Positions 56,509 to 64,000 of a DNA stretch of 64,000 nucleotides are shown here, piece by piece. Within the stretch, counting starts at the first letter, position 1. Each line of letters opens with the position of its first letter. The notes under the pieces were generated by a model. That model made no database searches and was not told the DNA's origin. It saw nothing but the letters and a program-made list of their open reading frames with translations. The DNA comes from Pseudidiomarina sediminum DSM 21906 (GTDB taxonomy: Bacteria; Pseudomonadota; Gammaproteobacteria; Enterobacterales; Alteromonadaceae): the NCBI RefSeq assembly GCF_000423165.1, contig NZ_KE383983.1, positions 1,226,376 through 1,290,375 on the forward strand, read 5' to 3'. The position numbers and the translations under genes were made by a program.

Positions 56509-58425
56509 ATGCGCGTTACCGCTGAACATCTACAACCACCAATCGAAGCATGGGCGCAACAGCGCCCTGCTCAACCCCACGCGGACCCTTTGGTGGGTCA
56601 ACAACGTGCGCTCGCGGCGATTGAGCAAACCATGCGTATTGGTGGTCGTTATGCCCATGGCTATATGGTTACCACGCCGGGCTTACGTGTGGTCGATGTT
56701 TTGCGAGCGTTGCAAGAGCGTCATCAATGGGTTCACTTTGAGCGCTTTGACTGGCTTTATCTGGCCAATCCAGACTCAGCCAGTGAGCCGCTATGTGTCA
56801 ATGTCCCGGCCGGTAGCGCTCGTGATGCGTTACGTGACTTGATGGAGCTATTTGAAGCACCTGCTGAGCAACGCGCGGCACGGGCCGAGGAAATGCGCGA
56901 GCACTTCCCGAGTGAGCGCTTTGCTCGTTACCTTGCTAAGGTGCAAGACAAGACCTTCGATGATTTACCTGGCACTGAACTGGCGACAGTGATTGTCGAG
57001 TCTGACCAGCAAACCAATGATTTTGTCTTGTGCGATCGGGTCACCGATGCCAGCTTGTTTGGGAGTATCCGTTTACAATCGGTCGCTGGTACCATCAGCT
57101 CTGAACTGCACTTGATTCAACCCGGTGCACTGTTAAAAGCGAACGGTGGTGTGTTGGCCATTGATGCGGAAGAATTGTTGAGTCAGCCGGGCTTATGGCG
57201 CAAATTGAAGTATGTCTTACGTACCAGTTTGTTTCATTGGCCACAACCCGGTGAAACGGCCAATATCGCCGCGTATTATCAACCGGAGCCGGTACCCATT
57301 CATTTAAAAGTACTGTTGCTCGGTGATCGTGGTATTTATGGCCAATTGCGTGAGCTTGATCGTGACTTCGATAATCTCTTCCCTTATTTGGCAGACTTTT
57401 CGGCACATTACCCGCTCAGTCATGAGCCATTAGCGCCCTACTTTAATTATCTTGCTTATGTTGAGCGTGAGGCTGCAACACTGCCTGTTGCAGCAAGTGC
57501 GATTGCACTGATTTTAAAAGAGTCGTCACGCTTGAGTGATTATCAGACGGAATTATCCCTCGATACCATTGCGTTAATGCAGTTGTTGCGCGAAGCCGGT
57601 GCTGCGGCGCAGGCAAAAGGATTGCAGGAAATCGACCATGACGCAGTTGCACAAGTTTTGCAGCAACGTCAGCAGCGCGACGGCTACATCTCTGAACTCA
57701 GTCGCCGCCAGGTACTTGAGGGGCAAGTTTATATTGCAACTGAAGGTGATGTTATTGGTCAAGTGAATGGTCTTACGGTGGTCACTATTGGCGGCAGCGA
57801 GTTTGGTGAACCGACGCGTATTACTGCGACCGTGCATTACGGCGATGGCGATATTATCGATATTGATCGCAAATCTGAACTCAGTGGTAGCATCCATACC
57901 AAGGGGGTGATGATTTTGTCGGCCTACATCGCCAATGTGTTTGCTCGCAATGACGAAATGCGTCTTTCAGCGACCATTGTCTTTGAGCAGTCCTACTTTG
58001 AAGTGGATGGCGATAGTGCTTCTCTTGCCGAACTCTGTTGCTTGCTGTCAGCGCTTGCCGAAGCGCCCGCTGCACAAGGGTTGGCCATCACTGGTGCGGT
58101 AGACCAATTTGGTCGGGTACAAGCGATTGGGGCGGTTAATGAAAAAATTGAAGGTCACTTCCATTTGTGCCAAGCACGTGGTTTGAATGGCCAGCAAGGT
58201 GTCATTATTCCTGCTGCAAACGCCAACCAGCTGAATTTGGGGCAAGATGTAATGCAAGCCGTTGCTGAGGGTAAGTACCATGTACATGCCATCGATGATG
58301 TTGCTGAAGCTCTGGCATTATTAACCGGTGAGAATCAACAACAGCTGTACGCTCGAATTGAAAAGCGTTTGGCTGAATTACAACACTGTGAACCTGAACT
58401 ACCTTGGTACCGTCGCATCTGGTAA
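56509..58425 (+). CDS. Lon-like ATP-dependent protease homolog (YcbZ/LonH type)
   Basis: This 638-residue protein corresponds to E. coli YcbZ, which also neighbours fabA. The N-terminal half is a degenerate AAA+ domain: the Walker A position (YMVTTPGLRV, about 52-61) lacks the GxxGxGKS core, while a Walker B-like NGGVLAIDAEEL remains. The C-terminal Lon protease domain is intact with Ser503 in VDGDSASLAE and Lys546 in GAVNEKIEGHF. So it probably keeps proteolytic activity but may not hydrolyse ATP normally. GAAGGAA precedes the ATG. Confidence 0.9.
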   Translation: MRVTAEHLQPPIEAWAQQRPAQPHADPLVGQQRALAAIEQTMRIGGRYAHGYMVTTPGLRVVDVLRALQERHQWVHFERFDWLYLANPDSASEPLCVNVPAGSARDALRDLMELFEAPAEQRAARAEEMREHFPSERFARYLAKVQDKTFDDLPGTELATVIVESDQQTNDFVLCDRVTDASLFGSIRLQSVAGTISSELHLIQPGALLKANGGVLAIDAEELLSQPGLWRKLKYVLRTSLFHWPQPGETANIAAYYQPEPVPIHLKVLLLGDRGIYGQLRELDRDFDNLFPYLADFSAHYPLSHEPLAPYFNYLAYVEREAATLPVAASAIALILKESSRLSDYQTELSLDTIALMQLLREAGAAAQAKGLQEIDHDAVAQVLQQRQQRDGYISELSRRQVLEGQVYIATEGDVIGQVNGLTVVTIGGSEFGEPTRITATVHYGDGDIIDIDRKSELSGSIHTKGVMILSAYIANVFARNDEMRLSATIVFEQSYFEVDGDSASLAELCCLLSALAEAPAAQGLAITGAVDQFGRVQAIGAVNEKIEGHFHLCQARGLNGQQGVIIPAANANQLNLGQDVMQAVAEGKYHVHAIDDVAEALALLTGENQQQLYARIEKRLAELQHCEPELPWYRRIW

Positions 58426-58441
58426 AGCTGACTTGTCGGAC

Positions 58442-58470
58442 TTGTTTAGCGTACAAGTGTTCGCTAAGCT
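58442..58470 (+). promoter_or_regulatory. Possible fabA promoter
   Basis: TTGTTT (58442-58447) and TAAGCT (58465-58470) are 17 bases apart. The spacer is filled by the FabR-type palindrome. Matches to consensus are modest (three of six each). Confidence 0.35.
58448..58465. promoter_or_regulatory. FabR-type operator upstream of fabA
   Basis: AGCGTACA-AG-TGTTCGCT (58448-58465) is an 18-bp palindrome with one mismatched pair. It fits the FabR recognition pattern AGCGTACA-NN-TGTNCGCT known upstream of fabA and fabB in enterobacteria and vibrios. The position, 67 bases before fabA, is appropriate for repression of unsaturated fatty-acid synthesis. Confidence 0.75.
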
Positions 58471-58532
58471 AACGGCGCTTAAAAACGCGATCTGCGTATT
58501 GCATGATCACGCACTTAACGGACAAGGTATTT

Positions 58533-59045
58533 ATGACCCAATCAAGCTTTACTCGCGAAGACCTTTTGGCATGTTCAGAAGGCGAAATGTTTGGCCCTGG
58601 TAATAGCCAGCTCCCTGCCCCTAATATGTTAATGATGGATCGTATTGTCACCATCAGCGACGAAGGCGGTGAATACGGCAAAGGCTACATTCACGCAGAG
58701 CTCGATATCAATCCAGATTTATGGTTTTTCGGCTGTCACTTTAAAGGCGATCCGGTAATGCCTGGTTGCCTCGGTTTGGATGCGATGTGGCAATTAACTG
58801 GCTTCTTCTTAGCATGGCTTGGCGGCCCTGGCCGTGGTCGTGCACTAGGTGTGGGTGAAGTGAAATTCACCGGTCAGATTTTACCAACCGCGAAAAAAGT
58901 CACCTACCATATTGATATGAAGCGCGTCATTAAACGCAAATTATTTATGGGCATGGCAGACGGTCGTGTTGAAGTGGATGGTCGCACCATCTATACCGCG
59001 AAAGATTTGAAAGTTGGACTCTTCACGGACACGTCAACCTTCTAA
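58533..59045 (+). CDS. fabA: 3-hydroxydecanoyl-ACP dehydratase/isomerase
   Basis: FabA dehydrates 3-hydroxydecanoyl-ACP and isomerises the product to the cis-3 form, the branch point to unsaturated fatty acids. From ATG 58533 ([10 protein letters not shown]) it has 170 residues. The catalytic His69 is in [12 protein letters not shown] and Asp83 in [19 protein letters not shown] and [15 protein letters not shown] match E. coli closely. An upstream ATG 58503 lacks support; AAGG precedes 58533. Confidence 0.96.
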   Translation: MTQSSFTREDLLACSEGEMFGPGNSQLPAPNMLMMDRIVTISDEGGEYGKGYIHAELDINPDLWFFGCHFKGDPVMPGCLGLDAMWQLTGFFLAWLGGPGRGRALGVGEVKFTGQILPTAKKVTYHIDMKRVIKRKLFMGMADGRVEVDGRTIYTAKDLKVGLFTDTSTF

Positions 59046-59080
59046 ATGCCAGGTTTCGACAAAAGATCCGATTGAAAAAT

Positions 59081-59109
59081 AAAAGCCCGTGCATGACACG
59101 GGCTTTTTT
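59081..59109. terminator. Bidirectional terminator between fabA and rmf
   Basis: AAAAGCCCGTG (59081-59091) pairs with CACGGGCTTTT (59097-59107) around a five-base loop. TTTTTT follows on the plus strand and TTTTATTTTTC on the minus strand, so it can end both convergent transcripts. Confidence 0.92.
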
Positions 59110-59134
59110 AATCTTCTTGGTTGTGTTGGACAGA

Positions 59135-59311
59135 TTAACGATATAATCCTACACTTCGCGCTTCTTGCGCGTCGCGCCAACCGCCTAACCACTGGGAACG
59201 AATTTCCTGATTTTGATACGGACATAGTTCTTTTGAACGACCTGATACACCTGCTTTAAAACCTTGTGCGTGTGCCCGTTCTAGGCGATCGCGTTTCTGT
59301 CTTTTCATCAT
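59135..59311 (-). CDS. rmf: Ribosome modulation factor
   Basis: RMF dimerises 70S ribosomes into inactive 100S particles in stationary phase. The 58-residue product, read directly from the minus strand, contains KRQKRDRLERAHAQGFKAGV, then GRSKELCPY and SQWLGGWRDA, which are almost the E. coli protein. GAGGATG lies just before two adjacent ATGs (59311 and 59308). It sits next to fabA, as in E. coli, and is too short for routine gene calling. Confidence 0.96.
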   Translation of the reverse strand: MMKRQKRDRLERAHAQGFKAGVSGRSKELCPYQNQEIRSQWLGGWRDAQEARSVGLYR

Positions 59312-59349
59312 TCACATCCTCGTCCAGTTATACAGTTCCTAAACTTGGT

Positions 59350-59371
59350 AAGAGCGAAATATTTCACTCTT
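59350..59371. promoter_or_regulatory. 22-bp palindrome upstream of rmf
   Basis: AAGAGCGAAAT (59350-59360) is followed by ATTTCACTCTT (59361-59371), a palindrome with a single mismatched pair. It lies just downstream of a minus-strand -10-like TATTAT (59375-59380), 39 bases from the rmf start. It could be an operator or a leader hairpin. Confidence 0.5.
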
Positions 59372-59411
59372 GTAATAATAGATAACAGTTCTAACGAGGA
59401 GTTCAATAGAT

Positions 59412-59460
59412 AAAAAAAACGCTTTTCCAGTTTCGTCGTTAACTCACTGAAAAAGCGTTA
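59412..59460 (-). terminator. Terminator after the DUF3466 gene
   Basis: On the minus strand AACGCTTTTTCAG pairs with CTGGAAAAGCGTT (arms 59448-59460 and about 59419-59430) and is followed by eight T. Confidence 0.85.
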
Positions 59461-59498
59461 GATTTTAAGAGGTTCTTTACTTAGAACAAGTTCTTCGA

Positions 59499-61268
59499 CT
59501 AAACCTTAAAGCGGCGACGAAGTGTAATAAGCCCACCAATCAGGAACATACCGAGCATACCGACAATACCGGTCGACGCACCTTGGCGTTCAACGCGAGT
59601 TTCTTCTTCAGAACAGTTCGAGATTTCACCACCGGTAGGATCAAGTACGATCATTTGCCCTACTTGTTCGGTGTAGACGGTACCATCGGTGTCAGTGCGC
59701 TCAATCGGCTGCACGTTTGTCGCAACAATTTCACTGTTATTGTTGATACCGTCAGCGGTAGCAATGAATACCCCAGCTTCACAGCCGACAGCGTCATTTA
59801 GATTAATGAAGTTGGCGTCAGTCTCAGCGCTGGCATAGAAGAAGCCAACACGACGGCGTTGATTCGATAGCGTTGGTTCAATTTCTGCGGTACCGACAAT
59901 TTCACCGGCATTGTTGATGGCCGTTGGGATCGTACTTGAGCCGACAAAGAAACCAGGTAATTCATTAAAGGTATCGGTATCGATGTCGTACATGAAGCCA
60001 ACGTAACGCTGCACCCCTTGAATACGTTTGATCAAGAAACCAACCACTTGGTTATTGTCATTGATGTCGGTCGCAGAGCCCCAGTAGTACTCATTGCTAT
60101 CGGTAATAGCACGAGTTTCACCGTCAATAAATACCACTGGCATTTTGATACGGCGGCTTGGGGCTGGCTCGCCTTCGTAGTAGGTCCAGCTTTGGCCTAC
60201 CGCGATGCCATTGTTGTTCACCGCATAGGCGTAGGTTGAGAAATCAGCACTGTCTTCTTGATCTTCAACTTGGCTACGCTCCATCAGTGGCTCGTACTGC
60301 TGTGAAGAAATTACGTTACCACTGCCATCTAATTGCCACACGATAGCCCGCATGTCGTAAATGGATTGGTTAGTACCAATGGTCAAACGACTGTAGTAAT
60401 CCTGCAAGTTGGTTGCCACAGCGTTGGACAAGTTGTGCCAGCGTTGCCACATACAAATATTTACTGGGCGCGTTGCTGTGCCTTCGTCCACTGATGTCTG
60501 ACAGCTCTCCGCAAACTCAACAGCTTGAGGGCTTAGTCCAGTACTGACATAACCTACCGCGACGTTATGGTCGTTGATATCCATCATCACGGATTCACCA
60601 CCTAAATAAGACTGCTCTGGCGCTTCATAGGTACGGGTGGTTACCCCGTCAGTCCAAATGGCTTGACGTGTAAAGTCACGCTCACTAAAGGTTGTGGTAA
60701 GTTCTTTCTCGTCCTCGCCCTCACCTACGGTGTAGGTGTATTCGATAAAGCGATATGGCGCGGTACCCCAGCCGACGCGAACGTCGTTGTTGTTTAAGCC
60801 ATAGTAGAAATGATCCGTTGACCCAGTTTGTTGTGGCAAGGTCGCATTCGGGTCTTCAAAAAAGGCCTCAAAGTCGACCTGTTGGCCGTTGTAAAAGCCA
60901 GCATAGTAGTAGCTCAAACGAGGGTTACTGGTTTGCGTGGCGCGGGCGTCTCGCAAGTTATTGACTAAGGTCTTGTACTGACCGTCGCTTAGCTCGTATG
61001 TGGTGAGATCTAAGTCTTCATCTTCTGGGTCAATACCAATCCCGTACAACGTAGCATCTGAGAGTTGTGTGAGATCGATTTGCAAATCTAACGGGAACTG
61101 CCCTAAGGCGATGCTGTGGCGGTTATCGTTCAAGGCTGCGGGATACAAATGTAAAACGCTATCTGGTGTTTCAACTTTTTGAAAAGAGTAAGCATCTGCT
61201 TGTGCAGTGTTGCTGAGCATGGCTGAAGCAATCGCAACCCCCAGCACCCCTAAATTAAAATGTTTCAT
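59499..61268 (-). CDS. DUF3466 family exported repeat protein
   Basis: This 589-residue protein has a signal peptide (to about ADA, residue 25), a long extracytoplasmic part and a C-terminal hydrophobic segment with a basic tail (about 567-589, GGLITLRRRFKV), resembling a sorting or membrane-anchor signal. Seven motifs of the form [ILV]N-x(5-6)-[AIV]xG lie near residues 46, 158, 231, 350, 402, 451 and 508; they match HAF-type repeats and suggest a beta-propeller. ATG 61268 starts the signal peptide; the frame opens at 61310 inside uup. Function unknown, likely surface or periplasmic. Confidence 0.82.
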   Translation of the reverse strand: MKHFNLGVLGVAIASAMLSNTAQADAYSFQKVETPDSVLHLYPAALNDNRHSIALGQFPLDLQIDLTQLSDATLYGIGIDPEDEDLDLTTYELSDGQYKTLVNNLRDARATQTSNPRLSYYYAGFYNGQQVDFEAFFEDPNATLPQQTGSTDHFYYGLNNNDVRVGWGTAPYRFIEYTYTVGEGEDEKELTTTFSERDFTRQAIWTDGVTTRTYEAPEQSYLGGESVMMDINDHNVAVGYVSTGLSPQAVEFAESCQTSVDEGTATRPVNICMWQRWHNLSNAVATNLQDYYSRLTIGTNQSIYDMRAIVWQLDGSGNVISSQQYEPLMERSQVEDQEDSADFSTYAYAVNNNGIAVGQSWTYYEGEPAPSRRIKMPVVFIDGETRAITDSNEYYWGSATDINDNNQVVGFLIKRIQGVQRYVGFMYDIDTDTFNELPGFFVGSSTIPTAINNAGEIVGTAEIEPTLSNQRRRVGFFYASAETDANFINLNDAVGCEAGVFIATADGINNNSEIVATNVQPIERTDTDGTVYTEQVGQMIVLDPTGGEISNCSEEETRVERQGASTGIVGMLGMFLIGGLITLRRRFKV

Positions 61269-61275
61269 ACGATTC

Positions 61276-63183
61276 TTAACTGCTCTCTTGTTGTAAATTT
61301 TCGAGCTCATCCCAGCGCTCTAACGCCACCATGAGATCGTTCTCAATAGCTGACAAGCGCTCTAAAACGGGCCCCGTTTCAGAATGAGGCCGGTTATAAA
61401 ACGCGGGATCACTCACTTGAGCTTGAAGCTCTTCTTGCTCAGTCTCTAATGCTTCAATGTGCTCCGGAAGCATATCAAGTTCACGTTGAAGCTTGTAGGA
61501 TAACTTTTTCTTAGGTTGGACTGAACCCTTATTCACCGGCTTTTCTGACTGCTTCGGGCTAGGTTTAGTTCCCACTGATTTTTGTTGCGACAAATAATGC
61601 TCAACATCGTTAAAGTCACCGACTATTTCTGTGACCTTCCCTTCACCTTCAAATAACAAAATGCTGGTTGCCGTGTTGTTCACGAATTCCCTATCGTGAC
61701 TTACTAAAATGACCGTACCTTGATAGTCAGTAACGATTTGCTCTAACAGCTCCAAGGTATCGATATCAAGATCGTTGGTCGGTTCATCCAGCACCAACAA
61801 ATTACTTGGCTGTAGAAACAGCTTGGCAAGCAGTGCCCGGTTACGCTCCCCTCCGGATAATGCATGCACCGGTGTACGTGCTTGTTGCGGTGCAAACAAG
61901 AAATCTTGTAAGTAACTTAGAATATGACGGGTACGCCCATTAAATGTGACATCTTGTTTGCCATCGCCGACGTTATCAGCGACAGACTTTTCCGGATCTA
62001 ATTTGGCACGGTGCTGATCAAAATACGCCACTTCGAGGTTGGTACCGAGCTTTACCTTGCCGCTATCGACAGCTTGTTGTCCTAACAAGATGCGGATCAA
62101 GGTACTTTTGCCACAACCGTTAGGCCCTACGAGTGCAATCTTATCGCCCCGCTGAAGGGTCAAATTAAAGTCATCAAGAATAGGTTTCTCGGCAAAGCTC
62201 AGTGACACCTGTTCGCCTTCAAATACCAGCTTACCTGAGCGCCCCGACTCTTGCACCGCGAGACGCGCCGAGCCTTGCTGTTCACGCCGTTGTTGACGCT
62301 CCTTGCGCAGTGCTTGCAATGCCCGCACGCGGCCTTCGTTGCGGGTACGACGGGCTTTAATGCCTTGGCGGATCCAGGTTTCCTCTTGCGCGAGCTTCTT
62401 ATCGAACTCGGCGTTTTGATTCGCTTCAATCTCGAGAAGCTCTTGTTTTTTCACCAAGTAGCTATCGTAGTCACCTGGAAACGAAGCTAACTGACCGCGA
62501 TCAAGATCAATAATGCGGGTCGCCAAATGCCGAATGAACATCCGATCGTGGCTGATAAACAACACCGCACCGCGGAATTCCAACAAGATCGATTCAAGCC
62601 AACGCACCATGTCGATATCAAGGTGGTTGGTGGGCTCATCAAGCAACAATAAGTCTGGGTCAACCACCAGCGCACGTGCTAACGCGACCCGTCGCAACCA
62701 GCCCCCCGACAAGGTTGCCATCGAGGTGTTCTCTTCCAGTCCCAAGCGGGTTAACGTTTGCTCGATACGGGTTTGCAATTGCCAACCGTCAACGGCTTCA
62801 AGTTGTGTCTGTAAACTGGCTAACTGTGCCAGTAACGCACCATCATCCGGTGCCGCTGTTAACTGCAGCGAAACATCATGGTACTTCTTTAAGACATCAC
62901 CAGTACCGGCTAAAGCTTCAGCAACATAGTCATAAACGCTTTGCTCAAGATTCGGAGGTGGATCTTGCGGCAAGCGCGCCACCACGGTGTCACCAACCGT
63001 TTGAATGACACCGTCATCGAGTTGGATATCACCTGCAATCGCTTTAAGTAAGGTTGATTTACCCGCGCCATTACGACCGACTAAACACAGGCGTTCACCG
63101 GCTTCGATCACGAGATCCACATGATCCAAAATCGGCTCGCGACCGAACGCCAATTGCGCTTGTTGTACACGTAAAACCGTCAT
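61276..63183 (-). CDS. uup: ABC-F ATPase Uup
   Basis: Uup is a soluble ABC-F protein acting on ribosomes or branched DNA, affecting transposon excision. The 635-residue protein has two ATP-binding domains: Walker A GRNGAGKST (37-45) with LSGGWLRR and LLLDEPTNHLD, and GPNGCGKST with LSGGERNRALLAK and LVLDEPTNDLD. A linker rich in Arg and Lys lies between, and the C-terminal coiled coil (about 560-630) is typical of Uup. It overlaps the glutaredoxin-like gene by four bases. Confidence 0.95.
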   Translation of the reverse strand: MTVLRVQQAQLAFGREPILDHVDLVIEAGERLCLVGRNGAGKSTLLKAIAGDIQLDDGVIQTVGDTVVARLPQDPPPNLEQSVYDYVAEALAGTGDVLKKYHDVSLQLTAAPDDGALLAQLASLQTQLEAVDGWQLQTRIEQTLTRLGLEENTSMATLSGGWLRRVALARALVVDPDLLLLDEPTNHLDIDMVRWLESILLEFRGAVLFISHDRMFIRHLATRIIDLDRGQLASFPGDYDSYLVKKQELLEIEANQNAEFDKKLAQEETWIRQGIKARRTRNEGRVRALQALRKERQQRREQQGSARLAVQESGRSGKLVFEGEQVSLSFAEKPILDDFNLTLQRGDKIALVGPNGCGKSTLIRILLGQQAVDSGKVKLGTNLEVAYFDQHRAKLDPEKSVADNVGDGKQDVTFNGRTRHILSYLQDFLFAPQQARTPVHALSGGERNRALLAKLFLQPSNLLVLDEPTNDLDIDTLELLEQIVTDYQGTVILVSHDREFVNNTATSILLFEGEGKVTEIVGDFNDVEHYLSQQKSVGTKPSPKQSEKPVNKGSVQPKKKLSYKLQRELDMLPEHIEALETEQEELQAQVSDPAFYNRPHSETGPVLERLSAIENDLMVALERWDELENLQQESS

Positions 63184-63416
63184 GCTGTCACAAATTCCAT
63201 CAGTTGTTCCCCAAAGGGCCAGCGCAGCTCAGCGTCATCTTTGGCGCGCACTAACACGGGGATGAGCAACGCATACTCGTCCCATAATTCAGGTTGTTGA
63301 CTAATATCAACCCAATGCAGGCGCATCGGCTGCTCTAAATCGAGCCGATGCAGCAATGCCAAGGCTTCATCGCACAGCCCGCAATTGGGTTTACTTAGTA
63401 AATAAAAATCAGCCAT
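63180..63416 (-). CDS. Glutaredoxin-like protein (DUF836)
   Basis: This 78-residue thioredoxin-fold protein has a CxxC active site in [14 protein letters not shown] near the N-terminus and [20 protein letters not shown], typical of the glutaredoxin-like family PF05768. ATG 63416 (MADFYLL) starts the fold; the frame opens further upstream in rlmKL. It lies between rlmKL (eight-base overlap) and uup (ATGA overlap), a conserved arrangement in gammaproteobacteria. The redox partner is unknown. Confidence 0.88.
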   Translation of the reverse strand: MADFYLLSKPNCGLCDEALALLHRLDLEQPMRLHWVDISQQPELWDEYALLIPVLVRAKDDAELRWPFGEQLMEFVTA

Positions 63417-64000
63417 CTGCGAGGGTGACCTTAAACAGGTGGTGAATGCCTTTATGGCGGCTAAAGTCAGTACTAATGGAGCGTTGGGTCCAATCTTCCG
63501 CGCGTAAGTACGCTTCATGTAAGCCCTCTTCGTCCAACTTAAACTTGCGCTTGTTGTTGGAGAATAAAATCACACCATCATCTTTCAACAGTCGTGCCGC
63601 CAGCTTCAGTAACTGCACATGATCACGCTGCACATCCAGTACATCGAGCATACGCTTCGAGTTCGAGAAGGTTGGAGGGTCAAGGAAGATCACGTCATAG
63701 CGCTGCTGTGGCCGCTGTTGTTGCAACCATTGCAAGCAGTCGGCTTGGACAAAGGCATGAGGTCGTAACGGAATGCCATTGAGACGGAAATTATCTTCGC
63801 CCCACTTCAAATAAGTTTTTGAAAGGTCGACTGACGTAACATCTCGCGCGCCGGCCAGTGCCGCATGTACCGAGGCACTGCAGGTATAGGCAAAAAGGTT
63901 GAGCACGCTTTTTCCCGCGCTTAGTTTACCGAGTTCGCGGCGCGCCCAACGATGATCGAGGAACAACCCCGTATCAAGGTAATCACTAAGATTCACCTTA
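63409..64000 (-). CDS. rlmL: 23S rRNA methyltransferase RlmKL, C-terminal part
   Basis: RlmL (RlmKL) methylates G2445 (N-terminal module) and G2069 (C-terminal module) of 23S rRNA. Only the last 197 residues, the G2069 module, are in the window; the frame continues past base 64000. [16 protein letters not shown], the SAM motif [15 protein letters not shown] and the catalytic-loop [13 protein letters not shown] are visible. It is the first gene of the rlmKL-grx-uup-DUF3466 group. Confidence 0.94.
   Translation of the reverse strand, partial: KVNLSDYLDTGLFLDHRWARRELGKLSAGKSVLNLFAYTCSASVHAALAGARDVTSVDLSKTYLKWGEDNFRLNGIPLRPHAFVQADCLQWLQQQRPQQRYDVIFLDPPTFSNSKRMLDVLDVQRDHVQLLKLAARLLKDDGVILFSNNKRKFKLDEEGLHEAYLRAEDWTQRSISTDFSRHKGIHHLFKVTLADG

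Overview
The window is a dense, plasmid-free and phage-free piece of a gammaproteobacterial chromosome. Gene order, protein sequences and intermediate base composition fit the order Alteromonadales. A marine Idiomarina/Pseudidiomarina-type organism is my best guess; this is inference, because no rRNA gene is present. Almost every gene is housekeeping. I see no integrase, transposase, CRISPR array, tRNA or rRNA.

Layout. (1) 1-8479: fatty-acid cluster plsX-fabH-fabD-fabG-acpP, running on into pabC-mltG-tmk-holB-pilZ-tatD. The fabF gene that usually sits between acpP and pabC is absent, and a terminator hairpin lies directly against the pabC start codon. (2) 8505-13618: a possible small RNA, then leftward sppA-ansA-Na+ symporter and a rightward nitroreductase. 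(3) 13628-20897: asnS, then biotin synthesis with bioA divergent from bioBFCD and a BirA-like operator between them, then pepE. (4) 20989-31649: htpX behind a sigma-32-type promoter, a class II DAHP synthase, a DUF1338 enzyme, ppsR/ppsA, a YdiJ-type dehydrogenase and a leucine-type dehydrogenase. (5) 31859-40937: DUF4826, the leftward group rluE-mnmA-hflD-purB-roxA, a membrane protein, a Bax-like glucosaminidase, ttcA and uspE. (6) 41004-48710: the complete cbb3 oxidase structural operon ccoNOQP and its assembly genes ccoH-ccoI-ccoS plus a SafE-type membrane protein. Neither ccoG nor fnr is present, although both are usual here in related bacteria. A small uncharacterised exported protein is divergent from ccoN. 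(7) 48810-54540: nfeD-qmcA and an RND efflux pair. (8) 54655-55635: an orphan GyrI-like protein and a 0.5 kb gene-free stretch rich in inverted repeats. (9) 55636-64000: a TraB/GumN protein, a Lon-like protease, fabA with a FabR-type operator, rmf, a DUF3466 repeat protein, uup, a glutaredoxin-like protein and the 3' part of rlmKL.

The genes serve membrane lipid synthesis, biotin supply, gluconeogenesis and amino-acid use, tRNA/rRNA modification, microaerobic respiration and envelope quality control. Three genes below the usual length cutoff (ccoS, rmf, ccoQ) were read directly from the sequence. No clearly novel multi-gene system stands out. The best leads are the exported protein next to ccoN together with the missing ccoG/fnr, the fabF-less acpP-pabC junction, the repeat-rich gap at 55108-55635, and the candidate small RNA at 8540-8634.
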